The notes under the pieces were generated by a model. It made no database searches, was not told the DNA's origin, and saw nothing but the letters and a program-made list of their open reading frames with translations. Shown one piece after another: positions 46,603 to 58,923 of a DNA stretch of 64,000 bases (position 1 is the stretch's first letter; the number at the start of each line of letters is the position of its first letter). This stretch comes from Jaltomata sinuosa (Eukaryota > Streptophyta > Magnoliopsida > Solanales > Solanaceae): assembly GCA_003996215.1 (NCBI GenBank), contig QJPP01004116.1:1-64000 (forward strand). Direction: 5' to 3'. The translations under genes were made by a program, and so were the position numbers.

Positions 46603-47394
46603 CGGAGACTGAATCCGCCAATGCAAGAGGTGGTGAAGAAAGAGATCATCAAATGGCTCGATGCTGGAGTGGTTTACCCAATCTCTGATAGCAAATGGGT
46701 AAGCCCAGTGTAATGTGTTCCTAAGAAGGGAGGAATGACTGTGGTAGCAAATGACAAAAATGAGCTGATTCCATTAAGACCTGTCACGAGCTGGCGAGTC
46801 TGTATGGATTACCGGAAGCTAAACTCCTGTACTCTCCGTGATCATTTCCCATGTCCTTTATGGATCAGATACTGGATAGATTAGCTGGAAGAGGTTGGTA
46901 TTGCCTTTTAGATGGATATTCGGGGTACAACCAAATATCTATCGCCCCGGAAGATCAGGAGAAGACCACGTTCACCTGTCCCTATAGTACGTTTGCTTTT
47001 AGACGCATGCCCTTTGGTCTTTGCAATGCTCCTGCAACCTTCCAAAGATGCATGATGTCTATCTTTTCTGATATGGTGGAGAACACATTGGAAGTCTTCA
47101 TGGATGACTTTTCGGTAGTGGGTGATGCATTTGATGATTGCTTGGCTAATCTGAGTCAGGCGTTGCAAAGATGTGAAGAGTCAAACCTCGTGCTAAATTG
47201 GGAGAAATGCCATTTCATGTTGAAAGAAGGCATTATATTAGGACACAAAATATCTATGAGAGGTCTAGAAGTGGATAGAGCCAAGATTGAAGTCATCGAG
47301 AAACTACCTCCACCCATTTCAGTAAAGGGTGTGAGGAGATTTCTTGGTCATGCCGGTTTCTACCGAAGGTTCATCAAAGATTTCGTCAAGTTGT
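46603..47394 (+). pseudogene. Athila reverse transcriptase, truncated
   Basis: RRLNPPMQEVVKKEIIKWLD, then a TAA after SKWVSPV, then PKKGGMTVV and WRVCMDYRKLN. A one-base frameshift near 46850 leads into a 181-codon frame with DGYSGYNQISIAPEDQEKTT, MPFGLCNAPATFQRCM and the catalytic EVFMDDFSVVG (FMDD). It ends at HAGFYRRFIKDFVKL, where sequence switches to the LTR. Thumb, RNase H and integrase are missing. Confidence 0.94.
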
Positions 47395-48538
47395 GACGGT
47401 CCGTCAAGTAGACCGTCAAGCATGTGACGGTCCGTCACCCAGACCGTCAAGTTGAGGCAGCACACTGCCTAGTGGCGACGGCCACTGTGACGGTCCGTCA
47501 AGCATGTGACGGTCAGTCACCCAGACCATCAAGTTGAGGCAGTACGCGCGACACGGATTCCGAACGTTTTTGGGTTTATTTCCTGGACTCCTATAAATAC
47601 CCTAAGTTAGGTTTATTTTATTCATTCATTACAAATTCATTACCCAATAGTTCTAGGATTATTTTGAGCGAGAATTCGAGAGGAAAACACTACACAATCA
47701 CGTTTTCTTCTTGAACATCTTGTTCTTGATCGTTCTTGGGATTTTAGACTCTTGTTCTTGAAAAGCTTGAAGCTTGTGTTCATTTATTTTGTAAGAACTC
47801 TTTCTTATTATTATGAATACTATTTCTTCATTCTTTCATTTTGCAAACATGAGTAACTAACTTCCCACAACTAGGGTTGTGGGAGCCATGGCAAAAGTAG
47901 CAATATAGATTCCGGGTAGCGTAGGGTTCAATCTTTATGTTGTCACGTGGTTAATCATTCACTCACTAACGTTTTCTAGTGGTTGCAAACATTAGAACAT
48001 GCCTAGGTTTAATTTGCTTGAGTAAAGAGATTAAAACCGGGAAATTTAATTAACTACAAGAATTCGAGACTACCAACTCTCGTCTCATGATTAATGTTGT
48101 AACTAGATTAATCTACTTGATGTTTAGGATTGAAATAAGAAAGTTCACCTTTTCAAGTTCGAGAGAATTGAAAAGGAAATTTGTCTAATTGGTTGAGAAA
48201 CGTTTAGACGACACCATGAATTCAATCACATCGTGATATGCATATAGAGAGAACCCGGTTAAGCCTTGAGTCGAAATGGTTACGACGCCATGGTAAACAC
48301 TTCCCTAGTTCACTCTCATATTGATTATTAATCGCACATTATTATTTGCTTTGGTTAAATATTGTTCACATAAAACCCCCCCCAATTTACCGGAAACTAT
48401 CGACTACTAGTCATTTAATTCCACTATCGATTTAATTTGCACCTATTCCCTATGGGATCGACCCCAACCTTAGTTAGGTTCTATATTTGACAGCGACCGC
48501 TTACGCTTCGTATTTGGAGTCGTAATTTGGGCGTATCA
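47395..48538 (+). repeat. 3' LTR of the Athila-type element, 5' part deleted
   Basis: Starts inside the U3 palindrome cluster (TGTGACGGTCCGTCAAG) and runs to GGGCGTATCA. The cluster here (47395-47540) has one more tandem unit than the 5' LTR. TATAAATA at 47592-47599. Otherwise nearly the same as 42600-43687. Confidence 0.94.
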
Positions 48539-49679
48539 ATGTCGAGACGTGTACACAATATTGCATACATTAAACTCACAATCACATTTGAATATGGGAC
48601 CCTTTTGATGACATCTTTTTCATCTTGAGTTTTTGGACATGTTTCAAGGCTTAAATATTCATCTTTATTTGTAGGGGTGTCTATTGATTTACAGTCTTTC
48701 ATCCTAAATCATTCAAGAATCCTTTCGATGTATAATTTTTGTGCTAGAGTTATTAAATTCTTAGAACGATCTCTATAAACTTTAACTCCAAGGATGTATT
48801 CTGCTTCGCCCATGTCCTTCATTTCAAAATTTAGGGACAACCAACTCTTTATAGCTTTTCCAAAGTAAGACTATTTTCAACTAATAGTATATCATCCACA
48901 TAAATGGATAATATTACAAAATCAGTTTCAGACCTCTTTATATGCACATAATGGTCTTTATTGATCATATTAAAGTAATAATACATAATAGCTTGATGAA
49001 ATCTTAAGTACCATTTCCTAGATGATTGCTTAAGTCCATAAATAGACCTTTTTAACTTGCAAACTTATTGCTCTTGACCATTTTTGATGAAGTGGTTATT
49101 CCATATAAAGTTTTTCATCCAGTTCTCAATTGAGAAATGAAGTCTTCATAACCATTTGATGTAACACCAAGTTCATACTTACAACTATAGCCTGGATTAT
49201 TCTAATAGAATTAAATCTCAAAAACAGACGAGAAGGTATTTTCATAATCAATTACCCTCTTGTAGTGTGTACCTCTTAGCCTCCAAATGGGCTTTGTACT
49301 ATTCAGTTGAATCATATGCCTTCCTTTTAATTTTGAGATTCCATTTATTCCCAATAGCCTTTCAACTTGGCAGAAGAACAACCAAATCCCAAACATGGTT
49401 TGTCCTTATGGACTCTATTTCCTCTTTCATTGCTTTCATACATTTATCCTTAGTAGGGCCTGAAAGAGCCTCCTAAACTGAATTAGTCTCTTCACCATCT
49501 TGCGGAGTAACTATTAATGCTTCCCCTTCGATATCAAAAAGACATTAGGAAACATTTCATCTTGTACTCCTGCGAAATTGTATCTCTTGTGAAATATCCT
49601 CTAAATAAGTAATACTCCCACTTGGATCAGCAGTAGAAGGTACAACTTCTTGTTCCTCACTTTTTCGATCTTGAAGATT
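48539..49679 (-). pseudogene. Ty1/copia reverse transcriptase
   Basis: Minus strand. RT core: YVDD at 48902-48891 preceded by VILSI and followed by ILLVEN. Then MKDMGEAEYILG-type residues across a stop, and CPKTQDEKDVIKRVPYSN with SLMYAILCTRLDI at the insertion point 48539-48543. The RT N-terminus near 49390-49210 shows KSIGN, KLKG-type residues and DYENTFSSVFEI. Several stops and indels. Confidence 0.88.
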
Positions 49680-50104
49680 CTATTGTTGATCCATAATTTC
49701 ATAAGCTGACATAGTTTTATCAATATCACCCTTACTAGGAAATTTTGTCCTTATAAATTTAGCATCTCGTGACTCAAGCTCTTTTATGATTCCATCTTCA
49801 TTTTCTCCTATGAAGATATAACCTTTTGATTTCTTTGAATAGCCAATGAAGATGTATTTATTGCCCCTTGAGCCTAACTTTCTATATTTATGAGAAGAAT
49901 CATGCACGTATGTTACAGAACCCCAAGGGTGCAATACTTAAGTCAGGTTTTCTACCTGGCCATAATTCATAGGGTGTGGAAGTAACAAACTTACAGGACA
50001 CACGATTAATCATAAAAGGTGCAGACATCAATGCGTCTCCCCAAAAAAAAATTGGGAAGTTAGCCTACACTATCATAGACCTAACCATTTCAAGAAAAGT
50101 TCTA
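49680..50104 (-). pseudogene. Ty1/copia integrase, C-terminal part
   Basis: From 50104 leftwards: RTFLEMVRSMI, NRVSCKFVTSTPYELWPG, then an open frame 49934-49680 with HPWGSVTYVHDSSHKYRKLG, KYIFIGYSKKSKGYIFIGE and ESRDAKF. This is the GKGY-type C-terminal region of copia integrase. It continues the core located at 52094-52533 beyond the solo LTR. Confidence 0.9.
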
Positions 50105-52093
50105 CTTAACACCCTAAAAGTTCTAAGCTAAGAACCAACCCCAAAAATTCCAAGAGTTACACTGTCAAAGTGACAACAGGTTCCACGAGCCAGATCCACA
50201 GATCATGGAATAGTCCATGAGCCATGGACTGGGCCCATAGGACTCAAATAGAGGCTTATAAAAAGGGGTTAGGGACCACAGAAGGGTTCCATAGACCATG
50301 GAACAAACCACAACCCATGGTCCCTAATCATGGAAATTATACCTGAGGGCTAGCCAAAAGGCCTGAGGTCCAGACCAGGTCCACGAACTATGAAATAGGC
50401 CATGGGCCATGGTCTGTGTCCATGGAAATTAGACATGTAGGCTGCCAAATCCTAGGGAACAATGAGTGGGTTTCATGGCTCGTGGAACCATCCTTGGACC
50501 GTGGTTCTCAATCGTGGAACCCTGTCTGAAAAATTTCAGCAGTTTTCTATTTATTTTTTCACTAGTATTTTAGACCTTTCCCTATTCTTTTAAATACTAT
50601 ACTAAGTCATTTTATAATTATTTTAAGAGGGTTTCAATGAAACTTAGAGGATTTATCATTCATTCTATCGATTCAAGTTCAGAAAGAAAGAAAGAATGCT
50701 CTCTGGCTTAAGGCTTTCCTCTCCAAAGCTTCAAACTCTATCCACAGTTCAATAATCTCATTCTACAAAGTATGTAGGTATTGAGTAAGAGTTTAGTTTG
50801 CCCTTATGTACAAAAATCCAGTCTTCTACTTAAATTTTCATGCTTTTAGAAACTAGGGTTCTTGTCCTGTTATGCAGTCTCTTACAAAATTTAGTCCTAA
50901 TGATTTCTACATGAGTTGTATCCTATTTAAAGTGATTAAAACATAGTTTCAATAACTTGCATACATTTTTACCATGATTTGAGAAGTCAAGAATTTATCC
51001 TGAAATTGCAATATTTTCATATGAAATAGTTTTCTTTGTAATTTAGCCTAGTCTACTAGCAATCAGTTTTAAAGCATGAAATTAGTCAGTTTTCAGCTTA
51101 CAACTTTTCAGATAATAAAGGTTTTCAGACTAGTTAAGTTTTGACGCAACATTCCAGAACTCCAGTTTTAAAAGAGCCATTAGAAATTAGTTTTGGGAGT
51201 AGTACTTAATGCCGAGTTAGACTAGGGTTCAGTGTACTCTAATATCCCAAAACTACATGCTACCGTAGATTTATTTAGCCCCTCAATTAGACATCAGAAC
51301 TAGTGATCACGCTAGTCATGCCTCTATACCCTGGCAAGATATATTTGTTCTTCTTGATGGGGCGTATACATCGGACTCCTTGTTTAGCTCACGTAGCTTA
51401 TGTCGATTAATAGACTCCCCCACAGATTTAGACTCACTAGTTATGTACATAGACCTCAGCTCAGTTCAGTTTAAATGCTTTTACTATGTTATTAAAAATG
51501 TTTATGAATTTTAGACTTATGAAACTCATGATTTTTGGGACTTTGTACTACAGTTTTAGCGTTCATTATTCTCGATATTAAGTATTTTTAGTACATATAG
51601 TTATATTTTAGCTTGCATATCTCACATGCTTATTATATTCCAAGTACTGACCATATAATCTATGAGTTGCATCCTATCATGATGCAGGTTAAGGTCCTCA
51701 GACTTAGCACCATGATTAGCTCGATCCAGTGCCATCTCAGCGACTAATTGTAGTGAGTCCTCATCATTCGAGGATGAACTTTTATTATGCTTTTTCATTA
51801 GTACTATCACTTTTTAGTATTTAAAGTTAGCTAGGGACTTGTCCTAGCAACACCCCAGTTAGTAGAGGCTTTTTAGACACAGAATTAGATATTCAACTTG
51901 TTTTCATATTCGGTCTTACTGTTAAAATTTATACTATTTCATAAATTTCAGACTTATGTTTTTATCAGTTTAGCTTCTGCTCAGTATTAAATTCATGTAA
52001 TTATTTATTATATTTTAGACCATGGGTTATCTTGAGGTCACTTATGGTACTAAGAAATATTTTAAGTCTAGGACGTAGGCTCGGGGCATGACA
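50105..52093 (+). mobile_element. Solo LTR (1989 bp), TSD TTCTA
   Basis: Runs from CTTAACACCCTAAAAG (family start TGTAAYACCC, first two bases mutated) to GGGGCATGACA. Flanked by perfect TTCTA at 50100-50104 and 52094-52098, inside the copia integrase at QRNR. A related truncated LTR starts at 55466. The U3 has many CCATGG, CCATGGTCTGTG and CCACAGATCATGG-type motifs (50160-50530). Non-coding. Confidence 0.92.
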
Positions 52094-52810
52094 TTCTATT
52101 TCTTTGCTCGGCTACCCCATTTTGTTGAGGAGTGTATGGAATTGTTAACTGTCCTACAGTTTCTTTTTCATCACATAGATCCTTAAATTTATATGATTTA
52201 TACTCATGTCCATGGTGAGTTCTTAAAGATTTTATTCTTAGGTTTAATAGATTCTCAACAAAAAATCATAAATTGTCTAAAGCATTCCAATGCTTCTGAC
52301 ATATAGGAGATCAAATAAACATAACCATAACGAGTATAATCATCTATGAATTTGATAAAATATGAGGCTCCATACCTCGCCCTCATACTCATAGGACCAC
52401 ATATATCAGAATGGATGAGTTGCAATGGAAACTAAGTTCTGGTTTCCTTTCCAAATGGTTTTCTAATTATTTTTTCTGCTAGACAATGTTCACAGATAGG
52501 CATTTTAATTTTACTTAAGGACCCTTATAGTCCTTATTTTTCTAAACTATTCATTGTTTCAAGACCTATATGTTCGAGTCTAGCATGCCAAATATTTATA
52601 TCTAAACTTTGGGTTATGGTTAAAGCAAAACAACCATGAGTATTAGATATATAATTAAAATCACAAATTGTGTCCAACACAATAAAACCATCAAATAGGT
52701 AATCAGAACAATAATATTCAGTGCCATGAATAATGTCAACATAATTATTGTGAAAATTGACACTGAAATTTAATTTAAGAAGAGAAACCACTGAAACTAA
52801 ATTTCATCGA
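52094..52810 (-). pseudogene. Ty1/copia integrase core and GAG-pre-integrase domain
   Basis: Minus strand. 52791-52534 encodes DTICDFNYISNTHGCFALTI and INIWHARLEHIGLETMNSL, the pre-integrase domain with its HxRLGH-type zinc block (Gly changed). Then CEHCLAEKII (zinc cysteines), HSDICGPMSMRARYGASYF and IDDYTRY, and PYTPQQNGVAEQRNR at the solo-LTR insertion site. Stops are scattered. The protein and the rest of the element to the right (gag, 5' LTR) are cut off by LTR A at 52811. Confidence 0.9.
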
Positions 52811-55465
52811 TATAATGACCCTTCCAGTTATGTTTGTGTTTTTGCTTTCCTTGTACTTTTAGAGCTTACCTGTAGTGGCCCCGAGTTATTTATGATTTGC
52901 TAGGACCAGTGGTTTAGTGCCAGAACTATTCATTTGGTCTTTATTACCCTATCCCCATTTTAGAGCTTTAACTTAAAAAATCATTGACTTTAGTCAATAT
53001 TCATAGAAAGCTTGCTCAAAATTGAATTTTGACAATTCTATTAGCTTCGGAGCATGGATTTTGATCTAGTTGGACCTTTAGTCAGGTCCTAGAAGCTTTT
53101 GATATGATTTAATCTCACCTTCTGAGATTTTAGGCCAAATGGAGTTAGAAGTTTGACTTTGGTCAACATTCAGAGAAGACGACCTCGGATGGAAATTCCA
53201 TTAGTGTTGTTAGCTCTGGAATGTCGACTTTGGTCTAGAGGGACCTTTGGTTTGGGTCTCGAGGCTTTTATACTTGTTTTAGGCTATTGGGTTTTATTTT
53301 GGTTAAAGGTTGGTATTTGGGTGCGGGGCCCACTTTTCATTAAATCAACCTCGTATTAGAATTTCGTCGGTTATTTTAAGTATGGAATGTCATTTTGGGT
53401 AGGCTAGCATAACTCATTTGTATGCACAAGACCTCGAATGTATCCAAATGGTCCATCCGATGGCATTTTGAGTTGCCAAAGTGTGTTGTTGGCTAGTTGC
53501 TGGTGCAGCACTAGCCAAGCCTTCGCCTACGCGGTGGGTAGGTTACGTATGCGTAGAAGGTGCTAGTGGTTGCTTGGCAGTGTGCGCGTGCTTGTACACG
53601 TAATGGCCAGCCAGTATGCACGCAGGATTGGTGCCTGGCCTGGCCTCCGCCTGTCTTGTGCGTATGCGAGCGCCTGGCCGTGTTCTCAAGACCGCTTGCA
53701 CAGGGCCAGGACGCAGGTGCACAGGCCAGTGCCTGGTAGTATTTAAGTGTTTCTCCTTCATTTCTCAAAGCCCCAAAACATTTTTTCTCCATTTTCTTAG
53801 AACTCCAAGCTTTTAATTTAGTGCGGGATCACCTTAGGGTGTTGGGATAGCTTATTCTTTGTTCATCGTCGATACTCATCTTCAAATTGTAAATTTCTAA
53901 TCCTTAATTCTAATAAATTCTTAGTTTAATTCTTAAATGTGTTCTTGGTGTTTAGGGGCTATTTTAGGCCCTTTCCTTTCCCTATTTATGCTCAATATTC
54001 GAGCATGTGTTCTTGGCAGCGTTGGAAACCTCGTGTTAATTTTCATTCTCAATTTAGGGTTATGGGGCCTACAGGCCTATTTTTGACCTAGATTTTGACC
54101 CAGCTAAATTATTAGCAATATGGGTATCATAAGATTTGTATAGACGAGTAGATTATATTTTTGATAGTTTGATTGTTGTTTAGGCTTTTCGGAGTTGTCT
54201 AGGCTCGGACGATGATTTTTCAGTAGCTTTTCATCGAACGCCAGGTAGGCTATGGCTTACCGATCTTAGACTTGGCCTATATAGAATATAATTATACTAT
54301 TTAGCTCATCCTTGGATTGGGATTACTAGTTTGGCACCCCAGACCTTGTTCATTTCCTTTTTGTCCATTCTTATTTCTTTTGTTTCAGTATTTGAGCTAG
54401 TATGGTAGCATTACCCCTTACGGCCCTGAGTGGCCCTTGCATATGCCTTTGGACCATAGTTAGTGGGATATTTGGGAAGCGTCCATGAGTCTCGAACATT
54501 GTTTCACAATTGTTAGCTAGTTATCTGTGTTGTAGAGCAGATTGAGCCTGTGCAGGGCCACTAGGTTGACATTGAGTTCTTGGTTGTATCTCAGCATAAC
54601 ATCTTCATGAACATAGCTTTTTTCTATATTGGTTTATTACTACTATAGGACTGCAGGCCTGACTATCATCGGTTTTCTAACCTTGCATAGCCCTTAGGGC
54701 CTGTTTTCAGTTATTAATGCCTATAAATGGACTTAATACTGGCTTAATGGATCTTTTTTGAAGTAAAAAGTGTTTAAATGTTTATTTTCATACTAGTACT
54801 TGAGATGATACTAGACTCAGTTGGGTCGAGCACTAGACATGGTTTTTTACTGATTTTAGACCCGAATAGACACTAGGCATGCATGATAAGATCTTGAGAG
54901 ATAGTATGTGGTCACGGAGACCTCCATGGACCTTGTCAATCCAGAGTAGGGGCTACAGGATGAGATTATCGAAGGAGGGGTATGCGAGGGAGTAGAGGTA
55001 TATAGGGGAAGCCCTTCTATGGGTCCAACCTGCTGGGCCTATGGGTGCCGAAGGAGGTGCATAAGGTACCACTGGCATTCCATAGCATATCATTCATTTA
55101 TGCATGGTTTAACCCCTTTTTTGATGTATGCTAAGTGTACTCTCCAGTATTATGGAATGCCGATAGGGTTTGTCTTCACTTGTATCTATTCCTCGGGTGT
55201 ATGGGTGCTCGTTGGGATTATAGGTAGATTAGTGTTACTTTCCCCTGTTGTAGTTACTTGTTAGTTTAATTTCCATTAATCCTTACCTTATGTGTAGTAT
55301 TGTTATTATGTTTATATTTAGTTGCCTTTCATTCTCTCCCATTATTTGAGGTTACCAGCACACCGCCGTATTCGTTAAGCTTTCCTTTTTATCGTTATTG
55401 CAAGGACCCCAGGTGTGTTCTCTACCCTTAAATATGTGTTATGTGATATATCTTTTGTGGCTAGC
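52811..55465 (+). mobile_element. LTR A, divergent relative of the 3.4-kb LTR family, interrupted
   Basis: Starts TATAATGACCCTTCCAG (TG mutated to TA) after ATCGA in the copia pol and is collinear with 27144-29950 at low similarity, for example TTGCAAGGACCCCAGGTG. A motif cluster with CCTGGCC/GGCCAGG at 53490-53735 precedes GTATTTAAGTG. It stops at 55465, where LTR C begins. Non-coding; ORFs around 53500-53800 are in the motif cluster. Confidence 0.8.
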
Positions 55466-56467
55466 TGTAATACCCTAGAAAATTCTAAGCCTAGAACCAG
55501 CCCAAAATCGTAAGTGTTCAGTTGTCAGAGTCCAGAATAGAAACCACGGGTGGTTTTCATGCACCATGGAAAGGTCCACAGGCTGTGGAAGACCTCCATA
55601 GAATCAGACCTGTAGACCCCTTCTCTGGGTCTGGAACCATGACAAGATTTCATGGATCATGGATCAAACCATGATCTATGATTGTCCGTCGTGGAACTCA
55701 TACATGAGGGTCATCAGTTTCAACAGGAACCATGAACTGGTTTTATGCGCCGTAGATGGTTCCACAGGCTATGAACCCTATCTGTGGTTATCAAACCTCC
55801 AGCCTGAAAAAAAGTCCCAGGAACCACGATAGGGTTCTATGGGCCATGGAAGCATCCACAGACCGTGGTTCTTGCCCGTGGAACTCAGGTCGCAAATTTT
55901 TCCAACAATTTTCTAATTTAATTCCAGGGGTATTCTAGACTTTTCCTATCTCTTTTTAAGGATAAGCTATGATGTTTTGACTAGCCTAAGACTAATTTGA
56001 AGCCTAAAATTAGCCAAACCCATTCATTCCCTGAGATTTACATCGACACTTAGCAAAATAGAGAAAAGAAATGCTTCTTTCCACTCAAGAACAAGTAGAG
56101 GGTTTTTAAAGTTCAGGCTCCAATCCAAAAGTTCTTCCGTAGATTCTACTTCAAGGTATGTGGGATTCCATCAATGGGTTCCTTTCACCCATTGAGTCCC
56201 GTGATTTAGTCAAGCTCTTCAGTTTCAATTCAAATTTTAGAACCTAGGGTTCTTATGATTTTGATGAATCCCCTTGTACTCCAGTTTCCCTATGAATTAT
56301 GAATCCTTATTTGCATGTTCCTTTAAGCCTAGCATTATTATGTTCTCAGAACCCTAAAATCCTCACTATATGGTATTATCCTTAAATTTTGAATTACATT
56401 TTTGAACTCCATATTTCAGTCAGATTCTAGTATTGTTATGAGTAGTTAAATTCATTAGGTTGGTGGG
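55466..56467 (+). mobile_element. LTR C, same family as the solo LTR at 50105, interrupted
   Basis: TGTAATACCCTAGAAAATTC with TTCTAAGCCTAGAACC parallels CTTAACACCCTAAAAGTTCT at 50105. U3 has CCATGG/CCACAGG-type motifs at 55540-55890. It breaks off after about 1 kb, where LTR B starts. CTAGC (55461-55465) would be its left target duplication. Confidence 0.78.
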
Positions 56468-58923
56468 TGTAGTGACCCTTTCAGTCATTCCCACATTTAT
56501 GCTTTGTTTGTACTGTTAGAGCTTTCCTATAGCGGCCCCAAGCCATTAATGACTTGTTGGGACCAGTGGTTTGGTACCCTGGCAATTCGTTTGGCCTTTA
56601 TAGTCATTTACCTATTTTAGAGCTTTAACTTAGGAAATCATTGACTTTAGTCAACATTCTTATCTACCATACTCGGAATCAAATTCTGACAGTTTCATTA
56701 GCTCTGGAACATGGAGTTTGGTCTAATTAAACCATTAGTCAGGACTTGAGAACTTTCGGTGTGGGTTTTGTGTTGCTTTTTCTGTTTTTAGGCCATTTAG
56801 AGTTGGAAGTGTGACTTGGGTCACCTTTTAAAAATCAGAGCATCATATTTAAAATCTGACAATTCCATCAGCTCTGGAATGTTGAGTTTAGGTTAGGTAG
56901 GTGGTTGGTTTGGGTCTCAGGTGAGTCAGGCTCATTTCAGATGTTTGGTCGGTTTTAGTTAGTGTTGACTTGGGTTAACATTACTTCGAAATAACCTCGT
57001 ATGGAAGTTTCATTTATTTCGTTGAGTCCAGAACATTGTTTCCACTCTAATAGCGTGTTTAGTGTGTGAGTATTAGGTTTTTATTATGCCCGAAATGCTT
57101 CATAGAAATTTCTGAGTTTTTCTAATTTTCTGTTGCAGAGGGACTTCAGAGCCGACGGCGCCCAGGCAGCGGGATTGCGCTATGTCTGTGCCTGCCCTTC
57201 TGTGCGATGGGTCCTTGACAACATCGATAGTGCCTAGGCCAACACCTGCCTGGTAGCACAATGGTGCCCCTCTAGCGCGATGGTGCCTTGGCGCCTGCTT
57301 GCCCTTCAGCACTATAGCCCTCCTCCAGCACCGATGGTGCTAGCCAGCGGCCAGCCTCATAAATTGCTTCCTTCACGAATTTTCTAGCCATTTCCTCTTG
57401 GATTTCTCTTTCTAAACTCTTTCCCTCTCCTAAAAATTGTTTCCAAATCAGTTCTTGGCCATGGAGGTTCATTATTGGTGGTTAATCTTGCTCCCTCTTC
57501 GTCTTGGTAAGTTTCCTCTTCCCTAAATTTTGCTTCTTCTCCATAAGCAACTCCATTGATGTTTCGTAAAGCTTGGGGAAAATTTCTTGGTTGTAGTGGC
57601 TTCAATTAAGGCTGCATGCCTGTGGGTTCGTGAAATTCACTCAGTAAACTTGTTTCTCTCATCGCGGTAAGTAGATTCTTACTTTAATTTCCAGTTTTTA
57701 CTCTTGAAATTCCCTCTTTTATTCCTTAATTGAGTTGGCTGTTTTGGGCACTTTCTCTTGGCCAAATTCACCCAAATTTGGAAAATGCACTCATGGGAGT
57801 AGTGTGCTCATCGTACGACTTTCCATTTCTGTTTGGGTTATAGGCCCCGCGGGCCTACTTTGGACTCAAATTTCAACCCGGCTATAATTATAGCAATATG
57901 GGTATCATTAGTCTTATTTTAATGTGTAGTCTATGTTTATGATAGTTTGATAATTATTTGGGGCTTCTCTAAACGGCTCGGGCTTGGACATTATTATTCT
58001 AGCAGCTTATCATTGGACGACAAGTAGGTTACGGTTTAACTCTTCTAGACTTCGCGTATATATGATATAATTGTACTAATTGACATCTTTGGGTTGGTTT
58101 TATTAGCATGGAAACCCAGACCTTATCCGCTTCTTCATGTCCGTCTTATTTTTGCTCTAATGATTGTAATATTCATTATAGTCGTTTATATCACCTTTAT
58201 GGTCCTGTGTGATCTTGTTTTTTACTATGGACCATAGATGGTGGGTTATTTGGGAATGTCTGTGAGTCCCGGACATTGATATTCAACTAATGAGCTGGTT
58301 ATTTATCTTGTAGAGTGATTGGAGCCTGTGCAAGGCTCATAGGTTGATTGTGGGAAGTTGGGTTTTTGTTTGTGTTTGAGCATGCCATTATCATGCATAT
58401 AAAGGGATTTTCTACATGTTTTACTACGTTTTTGGCTTCAGGCCTAATATAAATGGATTTATAAACCTTGCATGTCCCAGAGAGCCTGTTTTCGGTTAAA
58501 ATGGTTATAAAGGTTTGGATTGACTTTGATGGATCTTCTTGGGGTAAAAGATTTAAAAGGTTGATTTATCACTGGATTTTGTACTATCACTAGACTCAGT
58601 AGAGCCAGAGTGCTAGACATGTTTTCTTGTTGGTTTTGAAATGGTACTAGACTCGGTCGAGCCGAGCGTCAGACTTGTTTTACTACTGTTTTAGACCCAG
58701 TTATGCCCGGCACAGTCGTTGTGTGTTTTAAGGCTTGATTTATTGATTTAGACCCGAATAGACTCCGGGCATGCATTTTCGAGATTTGGTCACTAATTTG
58801 GATCCAAATACACTCTGGAAAGTTATATTGATGTTATGAGATTTAGTGTGTGGTCAAGGACATCCATAGACCTTGCCGATCTGGACCAAGGGGTACGGGC
58901 CGAGTGTGCCAGAGAAGGGGTAT
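56468..58923 (+). mobile_element. LTR B, divergent relative of the 3.4-kb LTR family, interrupted
   Basis: TGTAGTGACCCTTTCAG onward, collinear with LTR A and the solo LTR at 27144 up to GCCAGAGAAGGGGTAT (compare 29393-29411). U3 motif cluster at 57130-57320 (GCGCCCAGGC, GCGCGATGGTGCC). It stops at 58923, where a minus-strand element is inserted. GTGGG (56463-56467) would be its left duplication. Non-coding. Confidence 0.8.

Larger units (their letters stand above)
42429..48538 (+). mobile_element. Athila-type gypsy retrotransposon, internally deleted
   Basis: 5' LTR 42429-43687, tRNA-Asp primer site 43693, gag-protease-RT in one frame with stops, then an abrupt join at about 47394 into the U3 of the 3' LTR (to 48538). 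RNase H, integrase, any third ORF, the polypurine tract and the first 170 bp or so of the 3' LTR are missing. Perfect ATGTC duplications flank it, so the deletion happened after insertion into the copia element. Confidence 0.95.

Noticed and set aside
47395..47540. Regularly recurring GACGGTCCGTCA units as a CRISPR array or satellite
   Set aside because: Repeats are short, degenerate, on both strands and unevenly spaced, and lie at the same place in every LTR of the family. Plant context.
53511..53816. Overlapping ORFs of 66-93 codons on both strands
   Set aside because: They fall in the GC-rich motif cluster of LTR A, which is poor in stop codons by composition. No protein family seen.
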